Below are positions 24,939-32,450 of a DNA stretch of 38,659 nucleotides, piece by piece. Every line of letters starts with the position of its first letter. Position 1 is the first letter of the stretch. The notes below the pieces were generated by a model. The model had not been told where the DNA came from and ran no database searches. It worked only from the letters and a program-made list of their open reading frames with translations. Both the position numbers and the translations under genes were made by a program. The stretch spans positions 1 through 38,659 of the forward strand of contig CADARG010000006.1 in assembly GCA_902790255.1 (NCBI GenBank), given 5' to 3'. This DNA comes from an uncultured Pseudomonadota bacterium. GTDB taxonomy: Bacteria; Pseudomonadota; Alphaproteobacteria; UBA3830.

Positions 24939-25670
24939 ATGACTATTTCAAAAAATATTCGAGAAATTGTACTCGATACCGAAACAACAGGGTTAAATCC
25001 CGAAAATGGAGATCGCATCGTAGATATAGCTTGTGTTGAATTAATTAATCATATACAGACCGGCAAGGTTTACCAGACATATGTAAACCCTCAGAGACTT
25101 ATGAATGATGAAGCTTTAAGAATCACTGGAATTACAAACGAATTTTTGATGGATAAACCTCTCTTTGAAGATATTGCTGACGAATTTTTAGATTTCGTCA
25201 AAGATAGCACTTTAATTATACACAACGCGAAGTTTGATATTGATTTTTTAAACAGTGAGCTGAGCAGACTCGAAAAACCTCTTTTCAAGTTGGAAGATGC
25301 CGTGGATACTCTCATGCTTGCGAAAATTAAATTCCCAGGTTCAGCAGTTAACTTGGATGCGCTATGTCGCAAATTTGAGATAGACACTTCGATTCGTGTT
25401 ACACACGGAGCATTGGTCGACTGTTACCTTCTGGCAGAAGTATACTTAAATCTGTTGGGAGGACGACAAAGCAGTTTGTTATTCGAAGGGGAAAAAGAAT
25501 TCGACAATTTAGTCCAAAAAACTCCACATCGCGAACATTACAAAACTCGAAAGTTTCTTCCATCCAATAAAGAAATTGAAACTCACGAAGCATTCTTACA
25601 AACACTGAACAATGCCCGATGGCACTCATTTTTGAGTAAAACAACAGAAGAATCCGATCAATCAAATTGA
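24939..25670 (+). CDS. dnaQ: DNA polymerase III subunit epsilon
   Basis: 3'-5' proofreading exonuclease of the replicative polymerase. 243 residues, normal length. Exo I is VLDTETTGLNP, Exo II HNAKFDIDFLN, and Exo III holds the late H/D pair in THGALVDCYLLAEVY (DEDDh class). The C-terminal ~60 residues are charged and variable, where the clamp- and alpha-binding segments lie. ATG at 24939; its promoter must share the 56 bases with the divergent phosphatase gene. Confidence 0.94.
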   Translation: MTISKNIREIVLDTETTGLNPENGDRIVDIACVELINHIQTGKVYQTYVNPQRLMNDEALRITGITNEFLMDKPLFEDIADEFLDFVKDSTLIIHNAKFDIDFLNSELSRLEKPLFKLEDAVDTLMLAKIKFPGSAVNLDALCRKFEIDTSIRVTHGALVDCYLLAEVYLNLLGGRQSSLLFEGEKEFDNLVQKTPHREHYKTRKFLPSNKEIETHEAFLQTLNNARWHSFLSKTTEESDQSN

Positions 25671-25693
25671 TCAAATATTATTGTTATATTCGT

Positions 25694-25723
25694 TTGACTT
25701 TAGAAAATAGCTCGGTTTATATT
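25694..25723 (+). promoter_or_regulatory. Promoter for FYDLN/DUF2155/dusB/ntr gene run
   Basis: TTGACT at 25694-25699 and TATATT at 25718-25723 (18-base spacer; TTATAT gives 17) form the best housekeeping promoter I see in the window. It lies between dnaQ and the gene at 25759, which has AAGGA as a ribosome-binding site. Confidence 0.6.
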
Positions 25724-25758
25724 AACGTGATTGAAATTTGTTAAAAAGGAACTTGGTC

Positions 25759-26010
25759 ATGAATAAAGAAAACTGGGGTATTAAAAGAGTTTGTTTATGC
25801 TGCGCTACTCGTTTTTATGATTTAAATAAATCCCCTATTTTTTGTCCGAATTGCGGTGAGGAATTCGACCCTGAATACTTGATGAAAAGAAAATCTAAGT
25901 TGGAACAGGATAAGGAAGTTGATAACGTAATCGATGATGTTGAGTTACTCGATACAGACGAAGATATCGAATCGGAAGATGGTGTCAATCTGAATGAAAC
26001 TGAAGAATAG
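25759..26010 (+). CDS. FYDLN-acid protein (TIGR02300-type), zinc-ribbon
   Basis: 83 residues. The N-terminus has two CxxC knuckles (CLCC, CPNC) flanking RFYDLNKSPIFCP, the name-giving motif of a short alphaproteobacterial family of unknown function; the C-terminus is almost all Asp/Glu/Val. The ATG at 25759 is preceded by AAGGA at a good distance, so I prefer it to the TTG at 25738. Overlaps the DUF2155 gene by 17 bases. A reliable marker of alphaproteobacterial origin. Confidence 0.9.
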   Translation: MNKENWGIKRVCLCCATRFYDLNKSPIFCPNCGEEFDPEYLMKRKSKLEQDKEVDNVIDDVELLDTDEDIESEDGVNLNETEE

Positions 26011-26419
26011 TCTCCTTCTGATTCTTTTTGCAACTTCTGTTTTCGCCGGGAATCCTAAATTTCATCGAAAGATCCGAAAGATGAAGGACGTGTTGGTGAG
26101 TGTTGTTCCCGACGTAGATTCATCAATTTGGGAATCTTTTCCCGTAGAATCAGATAATGTGAATATTCAAGTTCTTGATAAAATCAGTGGAAAAGTCTTT
26201 AAGTCAAAATTAAGGCTGGGACAACCTGTTCGCTTCGGTACAGTAACAATAGATTTGGAAAAGGCTTTTGTAAACAGTCCCGATGATTTAAATGAAGTTT
26301 ATGCTTATATAAAAATCCAGGAAGATGGAAAGGTCGTTTTCAACGATTGGCTGTTTGCATCCTCCCCTTCAATTAATCTGTTTACGCATCCTGTATATGA
26401 TATACGTATTGAGTTTTAA
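25994..26419 (+). CDS. DUF2155 exported protein
   Basis: 141 residues with a signal peptide (MKLKNSLLLILFATSVFA). The mature part follows the DUF2155 pattern: VLDKISGKVFKSKLRLGQPVRFG near residues 55-80, then 'VFNDWLFASSPSINLFTHPVYDIRI' at the end, where WMFASSP and HPVYD are conserved. Function unknown; alphaproteobacterial and usually periplasmic. It starts inside the FYDLN gene, so the two are translationally coupled. Confidence 0.88.
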   Translation: MKLKNSLLLILFATSVFAGNPKFHRKIRKMKDVLVSVVPDVDSSIWESFPVESDNVNIQVLDKISGKVFKSKLRLGQPVRFGTVTIDLEKAFVNSPDDLNEVYAYIKIQEDGKVVFNDWLFASSPSINLFTHPVYDIRIEF

Positions 26420-26445
26420 ATTTATTTAATTATGCGAGAAAGTAA

Positions 26446-27408
26446 ATGAAATTAAAATCGCTGTTGGATAAAGAAATTCCCGTGTTTTTAGCTCCGATGG
26501 CTGGAGTAACAGATGCTCCTTTTCGCGAAATGGTAAGCAAGTTTGGAGCAACAGCAGTAGTTTCGGAAATGATTTCCAGCGAAGCTTTAGTCAGAAATAG
26601 CGCAAAGACCTATCGTAGACTTACAGGCAGAGGAAATATCAAAATCGTTCAGATCATGGGATCGGATCCCCAACGAATGGCAGAGTCTGCAAAAATAAAT
26701 GAAGACAATGGAGCTGATATCGTTGATATCAATATGGGATGCCCAGTAAAAAAAATCGTGAACAATAATTCCGGTTCGGCATTGCTTAAGGATGAAAAAT
26801 TGGCTGTAAAAATAGCTAAAACTGTCGTGAATTCAGTAAAAATTCCCGTTACTCTGAAAATGAGATTAGGATGGGATAACGAATCGAAGAATTTTCAGAA
26901 TTTGGCCCGACAATTCGAAGAAGTAGGAATTAGGATGCTGACCATTCATTGCCGAACACGCGCTCAAATGTATAGCGGAATTGCAAATTGGAAGGAAATT
27001 TCAGATTTAAAAGACATCATAAAAATACCTTATCTCGTCAATGGTGATATAAAAAATTGTAATGATGTACGAGAAGCCCTAAAGCAATCCAATGCATGCG
27101 GAGTAATGATCGGAAGGGCTGCACTAGGAAAGCCTTGGCTACTTAACCAGATTTTGCAAAAAATCAATCATGGAATAAATGTTCCTTCTCCATCCTTAGA
27201 ACAACAATATGAAATTGTAATGCAACATTTTGAAAATACTCTGAATTTTTACGGAACGGAACATGGATTGAGAATTTTTCGAAAGCATCTTTGTTGGTAC
27301 AGTAGTGGAATGAGCGGAGCATCGAATTTTCGTGAACAGATAAATCATTTAGATGATACGATATCAATAAAAAAAACCATCAGAGTTTTTTACGAAAATC
27401 ATTTCTAA
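26446..27408 (+). CDS. dusB: tRNA-dihydrouridine synthase DusB (NifR3)
   Basis: Flavoenzyme that reduces uridines in the tRNA D-loop. 320 residues: TIM barrel with APMAGVTDAPFRE, VVSEMIS, VDINMGCPVKKIV (catalytic Cys) and VTLKMRLGWD. MLTIHCRTRAQMYSG and GVMIGRAALGKPWL complete the FMN/RNA-binding set. In Alphaproteobacteria dusB (nifR3) typically leads ntrB-ntrC-ntrY-ntrX, and here it precedes an NtrC remnant and ntrYX. ATG at 26446 after GAGAAAG. Confidence 0.95.
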   Translation: MKLKSLLDKEIPVFLAPMAGVTDAPFREMVSKFGATAVVSEMISSEALVRNSAKTYRRLTGRGNIKIVQIMGSDPQRMAESAKINEDNGADIVDINMGCPVKKIVNNNSGSALLKDEKLAVKIAKTVVNSVKIPVTLKMRLGWDNESKNFQNLARQFEEVGIRMLTIHCRTRAQMYSGIANWKEISDLKDIIKIPYLVNGDIKNCNDVREALKQSNACGVMIGRAALGKPWLLNQILQKINHGINVPSPSLEQQYEIVMQHFENTLNFYGTEHGLRIFRKHLCWYSSGMSGASNFREQINHLDDTISIKKTIRVFYENHF

Positions 27409-27466
27409 AATAGCTTTCATAAAATTGAATTTAACGCTAATATGTAGCTTACATGGAAGAAAAAAG

Positions 27467-27739
27467 ATGAAAAGTTTGAAAAAAGCAAGCGTTTTCGGCT
27501 TTGGAAGTTTATCTGAAGCAATGGAAGCTCGGCTCGAGAAGTATTTCGAAATGCATAGCGAAGTTGATGTACCAACGGGACTTTATGATATCATTATAAA
27601 GGAAATTGAGAAAAGTCTATTGAACGTAACTATGCGACACGCGGGAGGCAATAAAGTGAAAGCTGCTCGCATACTCGGAATAAATAGAAATACTTTACAT
27701 AAAAAGCTACTTACTCTAGACTTGGAAGATGAATATTAG
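27467..27739 (+). CDS. Stand-alone Fis-type HTH protein, probable C-terminal remnant of NtrC
   Basis: 90 residues from the ATG at 27467 (GGAAG just upstream). The C-terminal 50 residues are a Fis-type helix-turn-helix: 'AGGNKVKAARILGINRNTLHKKLLTLDL'. The preceding 'GLYDIIIKEIEKSLLNVTMR' is how the end of alphaproteobacterial NtrC reads, and the position between dusB and ntrY is where ntrB-ntrC normally sits. Receiver and AAA+ domains are absent. The first ~25 residues are new or eroded. The frame, ribosome-binding site and 11-base overlap with ntrY argue that it is still translated. True Fis is the alternative (E. coli also has dusB-fis), but the NtrC-like sequence and location fit better. 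Confidence 0.8.
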   Translation: MKSLKKASVFGFGSLSEAMEARLEKYFEMHSEVDVPTGLYDIIIKEIEKSLLNVTMRHAGGNKVKAARILGINRNTLHKKLLTLDLEDEY

Positions 27740-29978
27740 TTTTACTCTACGAAAATTCTGGTTTTTTCTAAGAAAGTCCTACAAAAGAGAAGCTATAGCC
27801 TATCTCTTCTTTTTTTTATCGACTATATCTTGTGTGTGCACTTATTGTTTATTCTATAACATTGAGCTGTTTAATGAAAATCCTCGCAAAGTAATTTCAA
27901 TTTTATATTTTGACATGGCTTTTATCATTGTATTTTTATTTCTGGCATGGAATAAAATTACTTTTATCTGGGGCAATCGACACAAAAGAAGTTCTCGTTT
28001 TACGTTAAAACTTATTGCTGTTTTTTCTTTCATTTCCATTTTACCATCGATTTTGATGTGTATTTTTACATCAATATTTTTCCACAATGGACTGGAATCA
28101 TGGTTCAACAAAAGAAATCAAACTGTCTTACGGGATTCTCTGAATGTGGCAAATTCATATTTAGAGGAAACTCGCAAGTTGACTCTGGGAGATTGTATCT
28201 CGATATCGCGAGTAATCGAGGGACAACTGAATAAGATGAATGTGTGGAATGAAGGTAAAGTCGAACGAACTTTGGGATTTATGTTGGACGATCTTTGCAG
28301 CTTAAAGGATATGAGCGGAGCAATACTTCTAACTGAGGAAAATATTATCGCCCGCAGCAAATATAGTGTATCTCTGCATTTCCTCAATATTAGATATGAG
28401 GATTTAGAACAATTACGAAAAGTCGCAGACCTACCCAAAAACGGAAAATTATTAAATATTAATGGAATAGATAAAAAAACTCTTATAAGCGCTGCATGTT
28501 TTCGTCTCATGAAAAGTCCTGAGCAGTATATATACTTAATTACAGAGAAAAAGGTTAGTCCGAAAATAATTGAGCACGCAGATAATGCTCGCAAAGCGTT
28601 TGAAGACTATTACAAATTACTGGATAACAGGAGTTCTCTGGAAAGAGCTTTTATAGTAATGTTTTTTGTTATAGGACTATTGATACTTGTAATTTCGATA
28701 CTTCTGTCTCTCATATATTCTTGGAAATTCATAAAATGTATCAGTAATTTAATTGATGTCTCAGAGACAGTAATGGAAGGAGATTTTTCTGCCCGAGTAA
28801 GCGAACCCGATTCCGATAAAGGGGAAATTTCAAACTTAACTAAGACTTTTAATCAAATGATATCAAAAGTTCACCGCCAACAGAGCGAGCTTATCACGAT
28901 AAATGATGAGCTCGATGAAAAAGTTAAGTTCATCACAAACGTATTGTCAGGAATTTCTTCAGGAGTCATAGGACTCGATAACTTATGCGTTTATATCTGG
29001 AATAGTAAAGCTGAAGAATTGTTGGGTAAAAAATTTATTTTTGGAGAAAATATCCTCAATGTTCTGCCTGAACTACAGGAAATGATCAAAGAAATAAATG
29101 AGCAAAATTCGTTTATTTCTAAGGAAATAAATTATCAAAGAGATAATAAAACTTTGCTTTTTTCGATCAAAATCGTAAATATCGTAGCAGAAGATTACAA
29201 TCGTTATGTGGTAACCTTTGATGATCTCACAAATATGGTGGTCGCTCAACATAAAGCGGCTTGGTCGGAAGTTGCACGACGTGTTGCTCATGAAATCAAA
29301 AATCCGCTTACGCCTATCCAGCTATCGGCACAACGTCTACAGCGAAAATATATTTCTCAGATTTCAGATGATCAAGAAACTTTTTCCAGATTAATCGAAA
29401 TTATAATAAGGCAAGTGGGAGATATTAAAAGATTAATCGACGAGTTTAGTTTCTTCGCCAGACTTCCTGATCCAAAATTGAAAAAAATTAATTTAGAAGA
29501 GGTCTGCCAACAAGCTATTTTCCTTATGAATGAAGCTGCTGATGGAGTAAAAATCTACTTTCATAAGGAAAAAGATGAAGAAAAATATCTTGTAAACGGA
29601 GATGACAGATTACTGCATCAATGCATTGTTAATGTCATAAAAAATGCTTTAAATGCTTTATCAACGATCGACCGAGAAAATAAAGGTGTTTGGATTCAGT
29701 TACTGAAGGAAGACCATATTGTGCGGCTGGAAATTGAAGACAATGGTCCAGGTCTTCCACAAGATAGAATGGATTCACTAGCAACACCGTATTTTACATT
29801 GCTTCCGAAGGGAACTGGTTTAGGATTATCAATCGTAAAAAAGATTATTCAGGACCATAAGGGATCTTTGGTTTTCGGACAAAGTTCTCATGATGCTGGA
29901 GCTAAGATAACGATAATTCTTCCGACTTTCACGGAATCTACAGAGAGAAATATAGAACACAGTGGAGATCGCAAATGA
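27729..29978 (+). CDS. ntrY: Sensor histidine kinase NtrY
   Basis: 749 residues. Three membrane helices near the N-terminus (about 22-43, 58-75, 90-117), a large extracytoplasmic sensor region and a fourth helix near 305-335 lead to a HAMP domain. A PAS domain (about 395-490) follows, then the H box VARRVAHEIKNPLTPIQLSA, N box CIVNVIKNALNAL, DNGPGLP and GTGLGLSIVKKI. The 'RRVAHEIKNPLTPIQLSAQRL' form is characteristic of NtrY, which senses redox or nitrogen status in Alphaproteobacteria. The start overlaps the NtrC remnant; the stop overlaps ntrX (ATGA). Confidence 0.95.
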   Translation: MNISFTLRKFWFFLRKSYKREAIAYLFFFLSTISCVCTYCLFYNIELFNENPRKVISILYFDMAFIIVFLFLAWNKITFIWGNRHKRSSRFTLKLIAVFSFISILPSILMCIFTSIFFHNGLESWFNKRNQTVLRDSLNVANSYLEETRKLTLGDCISISRVIEGQLNKMNVWNEGKVERTLGFMLDDLCSLKDMSGAILLTEENIIARSKYSVSLHFLNIRYEDLEQLRKVADLPKNGKLLNINGIDKKTLISAACFRLMKSPEQYIYLITEKKVSPKIIEHADNARKAFEDYYKLLDNRSSLERAFIVMFFVIGLLILVISILLSLIYSWKFIKCISNLIDVSETVMEGDFSARVSEPDSDKGEISNLTKTFNQMISKVHRQQSELITINDELDEKVKFITNVLSGISSGVIGLDNLCVYIWNSKAEELLGKKFIFGENILNVLPELQEMIKEINEQNSFISKEINYQRDNKTLLFSIKIVNIVAEDYNRYVVTFDDLTNMVVAQHKAAWSEVARRVAHEIKNPLTPIQLSAQRLQRKYISQISDDQETFSRLIEIIIRQVGDIKRLIDEFSFFARLPDPKLKKINLEEVCQQAIFLMNEAADGVKIYFHKEKDEEKYLVNGDDRLLHQCIVNVIKNALNALSTIDRENKGVWIQLLKEDHIVRLEIEDNGPGLPQDRMDSLATPYFTLLPKGTGLGLSIVKKIIQDHKGSLVFGQSSHDAGAKITIILPTFTESTERNIEHSGDRK

Positions 29979-31321
29979 AAAATAATATTTTAATCATAGA
30001 TGACGATGCTGAAGTCAGATCTTTAATTTCAGATGTTCTTTCAGATGAGGGATATACAACTTATCCTGTCAGTAACGAAACCGAGGCTTTTTCTAATTTA
30101 AAAAAGCAGGAATTCGACCTGATTTTCTTGGATCTATGGATCGGCGAGGATGAATCCGCTGGTCTAAAAATTCTCGACAAAATAAAAATGCAATATGCAG
30201 AAATTCCGGTGGTAATAATCTCGGGACATGGGACAATAGATGTAGCAGTCAGTGCTATCCAAAACGGAGCTTTTGATTTTATTGAGAAACCTTTTGTAAT
30301 AGATCGATTGTTACTCACAGCAAATCAAGCTATAGAAATAAATCGTTTACGTAAAGAAAATTTGAAATTAAAAAACAATAGAATGGATCTTGATGTTATA
30401 GGTGTTGGTAAATCTCAGTTTGCAATAAATCTTAAAACGACATTAGACAAAGCATCACAAACAAATAGCCGAGTATTTATTGAAACTTATCCCGGGATGG
30501 GAACAGAAAATGTAGTTTTCTATATTCATCGCCGATCATCACGGAAAGATTATCCTTTTGTTCACTTTAACTGTTCCTCAGATGCTAAAGACAAAATCGA
30601 AGCAGAGTTATTTGGAAAAGATAAAACTTCGGGATATTTAGAGAAGGCAAATTTTGGAACTTTGTTTTTAGAGAATGTCACGGAATTATCCCAGGATTGT
30701 CAACGGTATCTTCTGCAATATATCCAAGAAGGACGAATTTATATTGAAAACAGAGGAAATGTCTATGTAGATGCAAGAATCATCTGCAGCCACAATGCTA
30801 ATTTTGACCTCTCTGATTTTAACCAAGATTTATTTTATCGATTAAATATTATAAATATTAAAGTTCCCGAATTAAAAAATCGACGCGAAGATATCCTTCC
30901 TTTGGTTGATTATTACTTAAAAAATTCCGATAGTTTTTTCGGATTAAAATCAAAACCATTTACTGATGAATGCAGAGCAATCCTTCAAACTTATGAATGG
31001 CCGGGAAATGTTTATCAAATAAAGAGTATTGTGGAAAATTCTTTAATCAACGCATTGGAAGACGTATATATCACAAAAAAAGACCTTCCAGCAGAACTCA
31101 CAACCAGCACACGAGACAAATTTGAGTCTCTTGATATATCCAAATTAATCGCGTTGCCATTGCGAGACGCCCGAGAAGCATTTGAAATAGACTATTTAAA
31201 TGCTCAAATTGAAAGGTTTTCGGGAAATATATCCAAAACCGCGGAATTTGTGGGAATGGAAAGATCGGCACTACATAGAAAATTAAAATCTCTAAAATTG
31301 AAACATTCTGATGAAAAGTAA
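29975..31321 (+). CDS. ntrX: NtrX response regulator with degenerate AAA+ ATPase
   Basis: 448 residues: receiver (1-120; DDD at 9-11, phospho-acceptor D53, K105), AAA+ domain (about 140-375) and Fis-type HTH (about 400-448, 'GNISKTAEFVGMERSALHRKL'). The Walker A position reads TYPGMGTE (171-178), with the invariant Lys replaced by Thr177. Walker B reads GTLFLENV, Asp-Glu becoming Glu-Asn. There is no GAFTGA sigma-54 loop, as in other alphaproteobacterial NtrX. It should bind DNA and respond to NtrY but probably cannot hydrolyse ATP. Translation is coupled to ntrY by a 4-base overlap. Confidence 0.93.
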   Translation: MKNNILIIDDDAEVRSLISDVLSDEGYTTYPVSNETEAFSNLKKQEFDLIFLDLWIGEDESAGLKILDKIKMQYAEIPVVIISGHGTIDVAVSAIQNGAFDFIEKPFVIDRLLLTANQAIEINRLRKENLKLKNNRMDLDVIGVGKSQFAINLKTTLDKASQTNSRVFIETYPGMGTENVVFYIHRRSSRKDYPFVHFNCSSDAKDKIEAELFGKDKTSGYLEKANFGTLFLENVTELSQDCQRYLLQYIQEGRIYIENRGNVYVDARIICSHNANFDLSDFNQDLFYRLNIINIKVPELKNRREDILPLVDYYLKNSDSFFGLKSKPFTDECRAILQTYEWPGNVYQIKSIVENSLINALEDVYITKKDLPAELTTSTRDKFESLDISKLIALPLRDAREAFEIDYLNAQIERFSGNISKTAEFVGMERSALHRKLKSLKLKHSDEK

Positions 31322-31327
31322 TTTCGC

Positions 31328-31366
31328 AATCGGTTTAAACTTAAACGATTAATTTATATATAAATT
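31328..31366. repeat. Two adjacent inverted repeats after ntrX
   Basis: AATCGGTTTAA and TTAAACGATT (31328-31350) pair with one bulged base, followed at once by the perfect 16-base palindrome AATTTATATATAAATT (31351-31366). They lie 7-45 bases past the ntrX stop. They may act as a transcript end, or as operator and promoter elements for the gene at 31476. The rest of the gap to 31475 is featureless to me. Confidence 0.4.
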
Positions 31367-31475
31367 ATGATCGTTAATGAGCCTATGGGCCTCGTTTTCT
31401 TTGAATAAATGCATTTCAACAAGATTGAATTTTAAAAGCATGTACATTAAAATAAAATCAAATTTAGGAGGAGTT

Positions 31476-32255
31476 ATGAAGTCAAAAAAGAGTTGCAATG
31501 GCAAATGTCAGGGATGCTGTTCAAAAAATCAGCTTTTAGCAGGAGCCGTTATATTGGCATCGTGTTTTGCTGTATATGTGGCATATAATACCCATTGCCG
31601 AGATTATTACGAGGCTACTCATCCATACGCTCCTATACCCAAAACTGATAAGGAAGTGTTTACTAAAATTTACAACGCCAAACATTGGAAAGAGTTATCT
31701 GGTCCTGAAGTTCCTAAAGATGAAGAAGGTCATCATCCATTTATAGATTATTTGCAAGATTTTATCGCAAAACACAATGTTTCCAGTGTCGTAGATATGG
31801 GATGCGGTTATGGAGAATTGCTCAAGGATTTAAATCTTCCTGAGAATACAACATATTTGGGGTTGGATATAGTTGATTCCGTTATTGCTTATAACAAACT
31901 TCACCATGAGAGAACAAATGTTTCGTATGATACGGTGGATGACATCAAAGATTTGACAAAATATAAAGGAGACTTACTTATTCTCAAGGATGTCATTCAG
32001 CATTGGAGTAACGACAAAGTGTTGTATGCAAGAGATCATATACTTCCGAATTTTAAGTATGCGATCATCGTCAACAACATCTATTTCCCGAGATTAGGAC
32101 CTGTTAACTCTGAAATAAAAACAGGGAACAGTAGACCTCTGAATCTGGAAATTTCTCCATTTTACATGAAATTGAAAACTATTAAAGATTACAAATCTAC
32201 ACCCTCGGGAATTAAGAGAATATATTTATATAAAAATAATAAGATAAATTCGTAA
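31476..32255 (+). CDS. Membrane-anchored class I methyltransferase with Cys-rich N-terminus
   Basis: 259 residues from the ATG at 31476, chosen because AGGAGGAG lies directly upstream. The first 20 residues contain a cysteine cluster (CNGKCQGCC), then one membrane helix (about 20-40). The remainder is a SAM-binding Rossmann domain: 'VVDMGCGYGELL' (motif I), 'YLGLDIVD' (motif II), 'DLLILKDVIQHWSND' (motif IV region), resembling Methyltransferase_23/SAM-MT domains of small secreted or capsule-linked enzymes. Substrate unknown. The anchor would put the catalytic part outside the cytoplasm unless the N-terminus is outside, which is odd for a SAM enzyme. Lies between ntrX and the ankyrin gene, with a terminator after it. 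Confidence 0.75.
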   Translation: MKSKKSCNGKCQGCCSKNQLLAGAVILASCFAVYVAYNTHCRDYYEATHPYAPIPKTDKEVFTKIYNAKHWKELSGPEVPKDEEGHHPFIDYLQDFIAKHNVSSVVDMGCGYGELLKDLNLPENTTYLGLDIVDSVIAYNKLHHERTNVSYDTVDDIKDLTKYKGDLLILKDVIQHWSNDKVLYARDHILPNFKYAIIVNNIYFPRLGPVNSEIKTGNSRPLNLEISPFYMKLKTIKDYKSTPSGIKRIYLYKNNKINS

Positions 32256-32288
32256 TAATCTCTCAGAATTAGACAATCTTTATTTTTT

Positions 32289-32327
32289 AACAGATATCCA
32301 CTGGCTTAGCTGGTGGGTATCTGTTTT
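32289..32327 (+). terminator. Rho-independent terminator after methyltransferase gene
   Basis: A 13-bp stem (AACAGATATCCAC with GTGGGTATCTGTT, one G-T pair) around an 11-base loop is followed by TT. It lies 33 bases past the methyltransferase stop and separates it from the ankyrin gene. Confidence 0.75.
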
Positions 32328-32341
32328 AAACTCTAAATTAT

Positions 32342-32381
32342 TTTACAAAAACTTTACAAAATTTACCAAAAATTAACAAAA
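32342..32381. promoter_or_regulatory. Phased A-tracts / iterated TTTACAAAA-like elements
   Basis: Four short words (TTTACAAAA, TTTACAAAA, TTTACCAAAA, ATTAACAAAA) recur every 9-11 bases, placing A-tracts at about 32347, 32358, 32368 and 32378. A-tracts in helical phase bend DNA. The block overlaps the -35 of the promoter for the ankyrin gene. Confidence 0.55.
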
Positions 32382-32391
32382 TTTCGATAAT
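32363..32391 (+). promoter_or_regulatory. Promoter for the ankyrin-repeat gene
   Basis: TTACCA (32363-32368), a 17-base spacer and GATAAT (32386-32391). This leaves about 50 bases of leader before the ATG at 32451. The -35 match is modest, but the -10 and spacing are good. Confidence 0.5.
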
Positions 32392-32450
32392 CTGAGAAAT
32401 GAGTATAGATAAGTCTCTGTTCAGGTTTTTGATTTTTTATGGAGAAAGAA

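Noticed and set aside
27467-27739. Orthologue of gammaproteobacterial Fis, because dusB-fis is a known pair.
   Set aside because: The residues around the HTH and the position before ntrYX fit the end of NtrC better; not fully excluded without a phylogeny.
31377-31475. N-terminal extension of the methyltransferase from 31377.
   Set aside because: A strong AGGAGGAG site directly precedes the ATG at 31476, and the extension has no conserved features.
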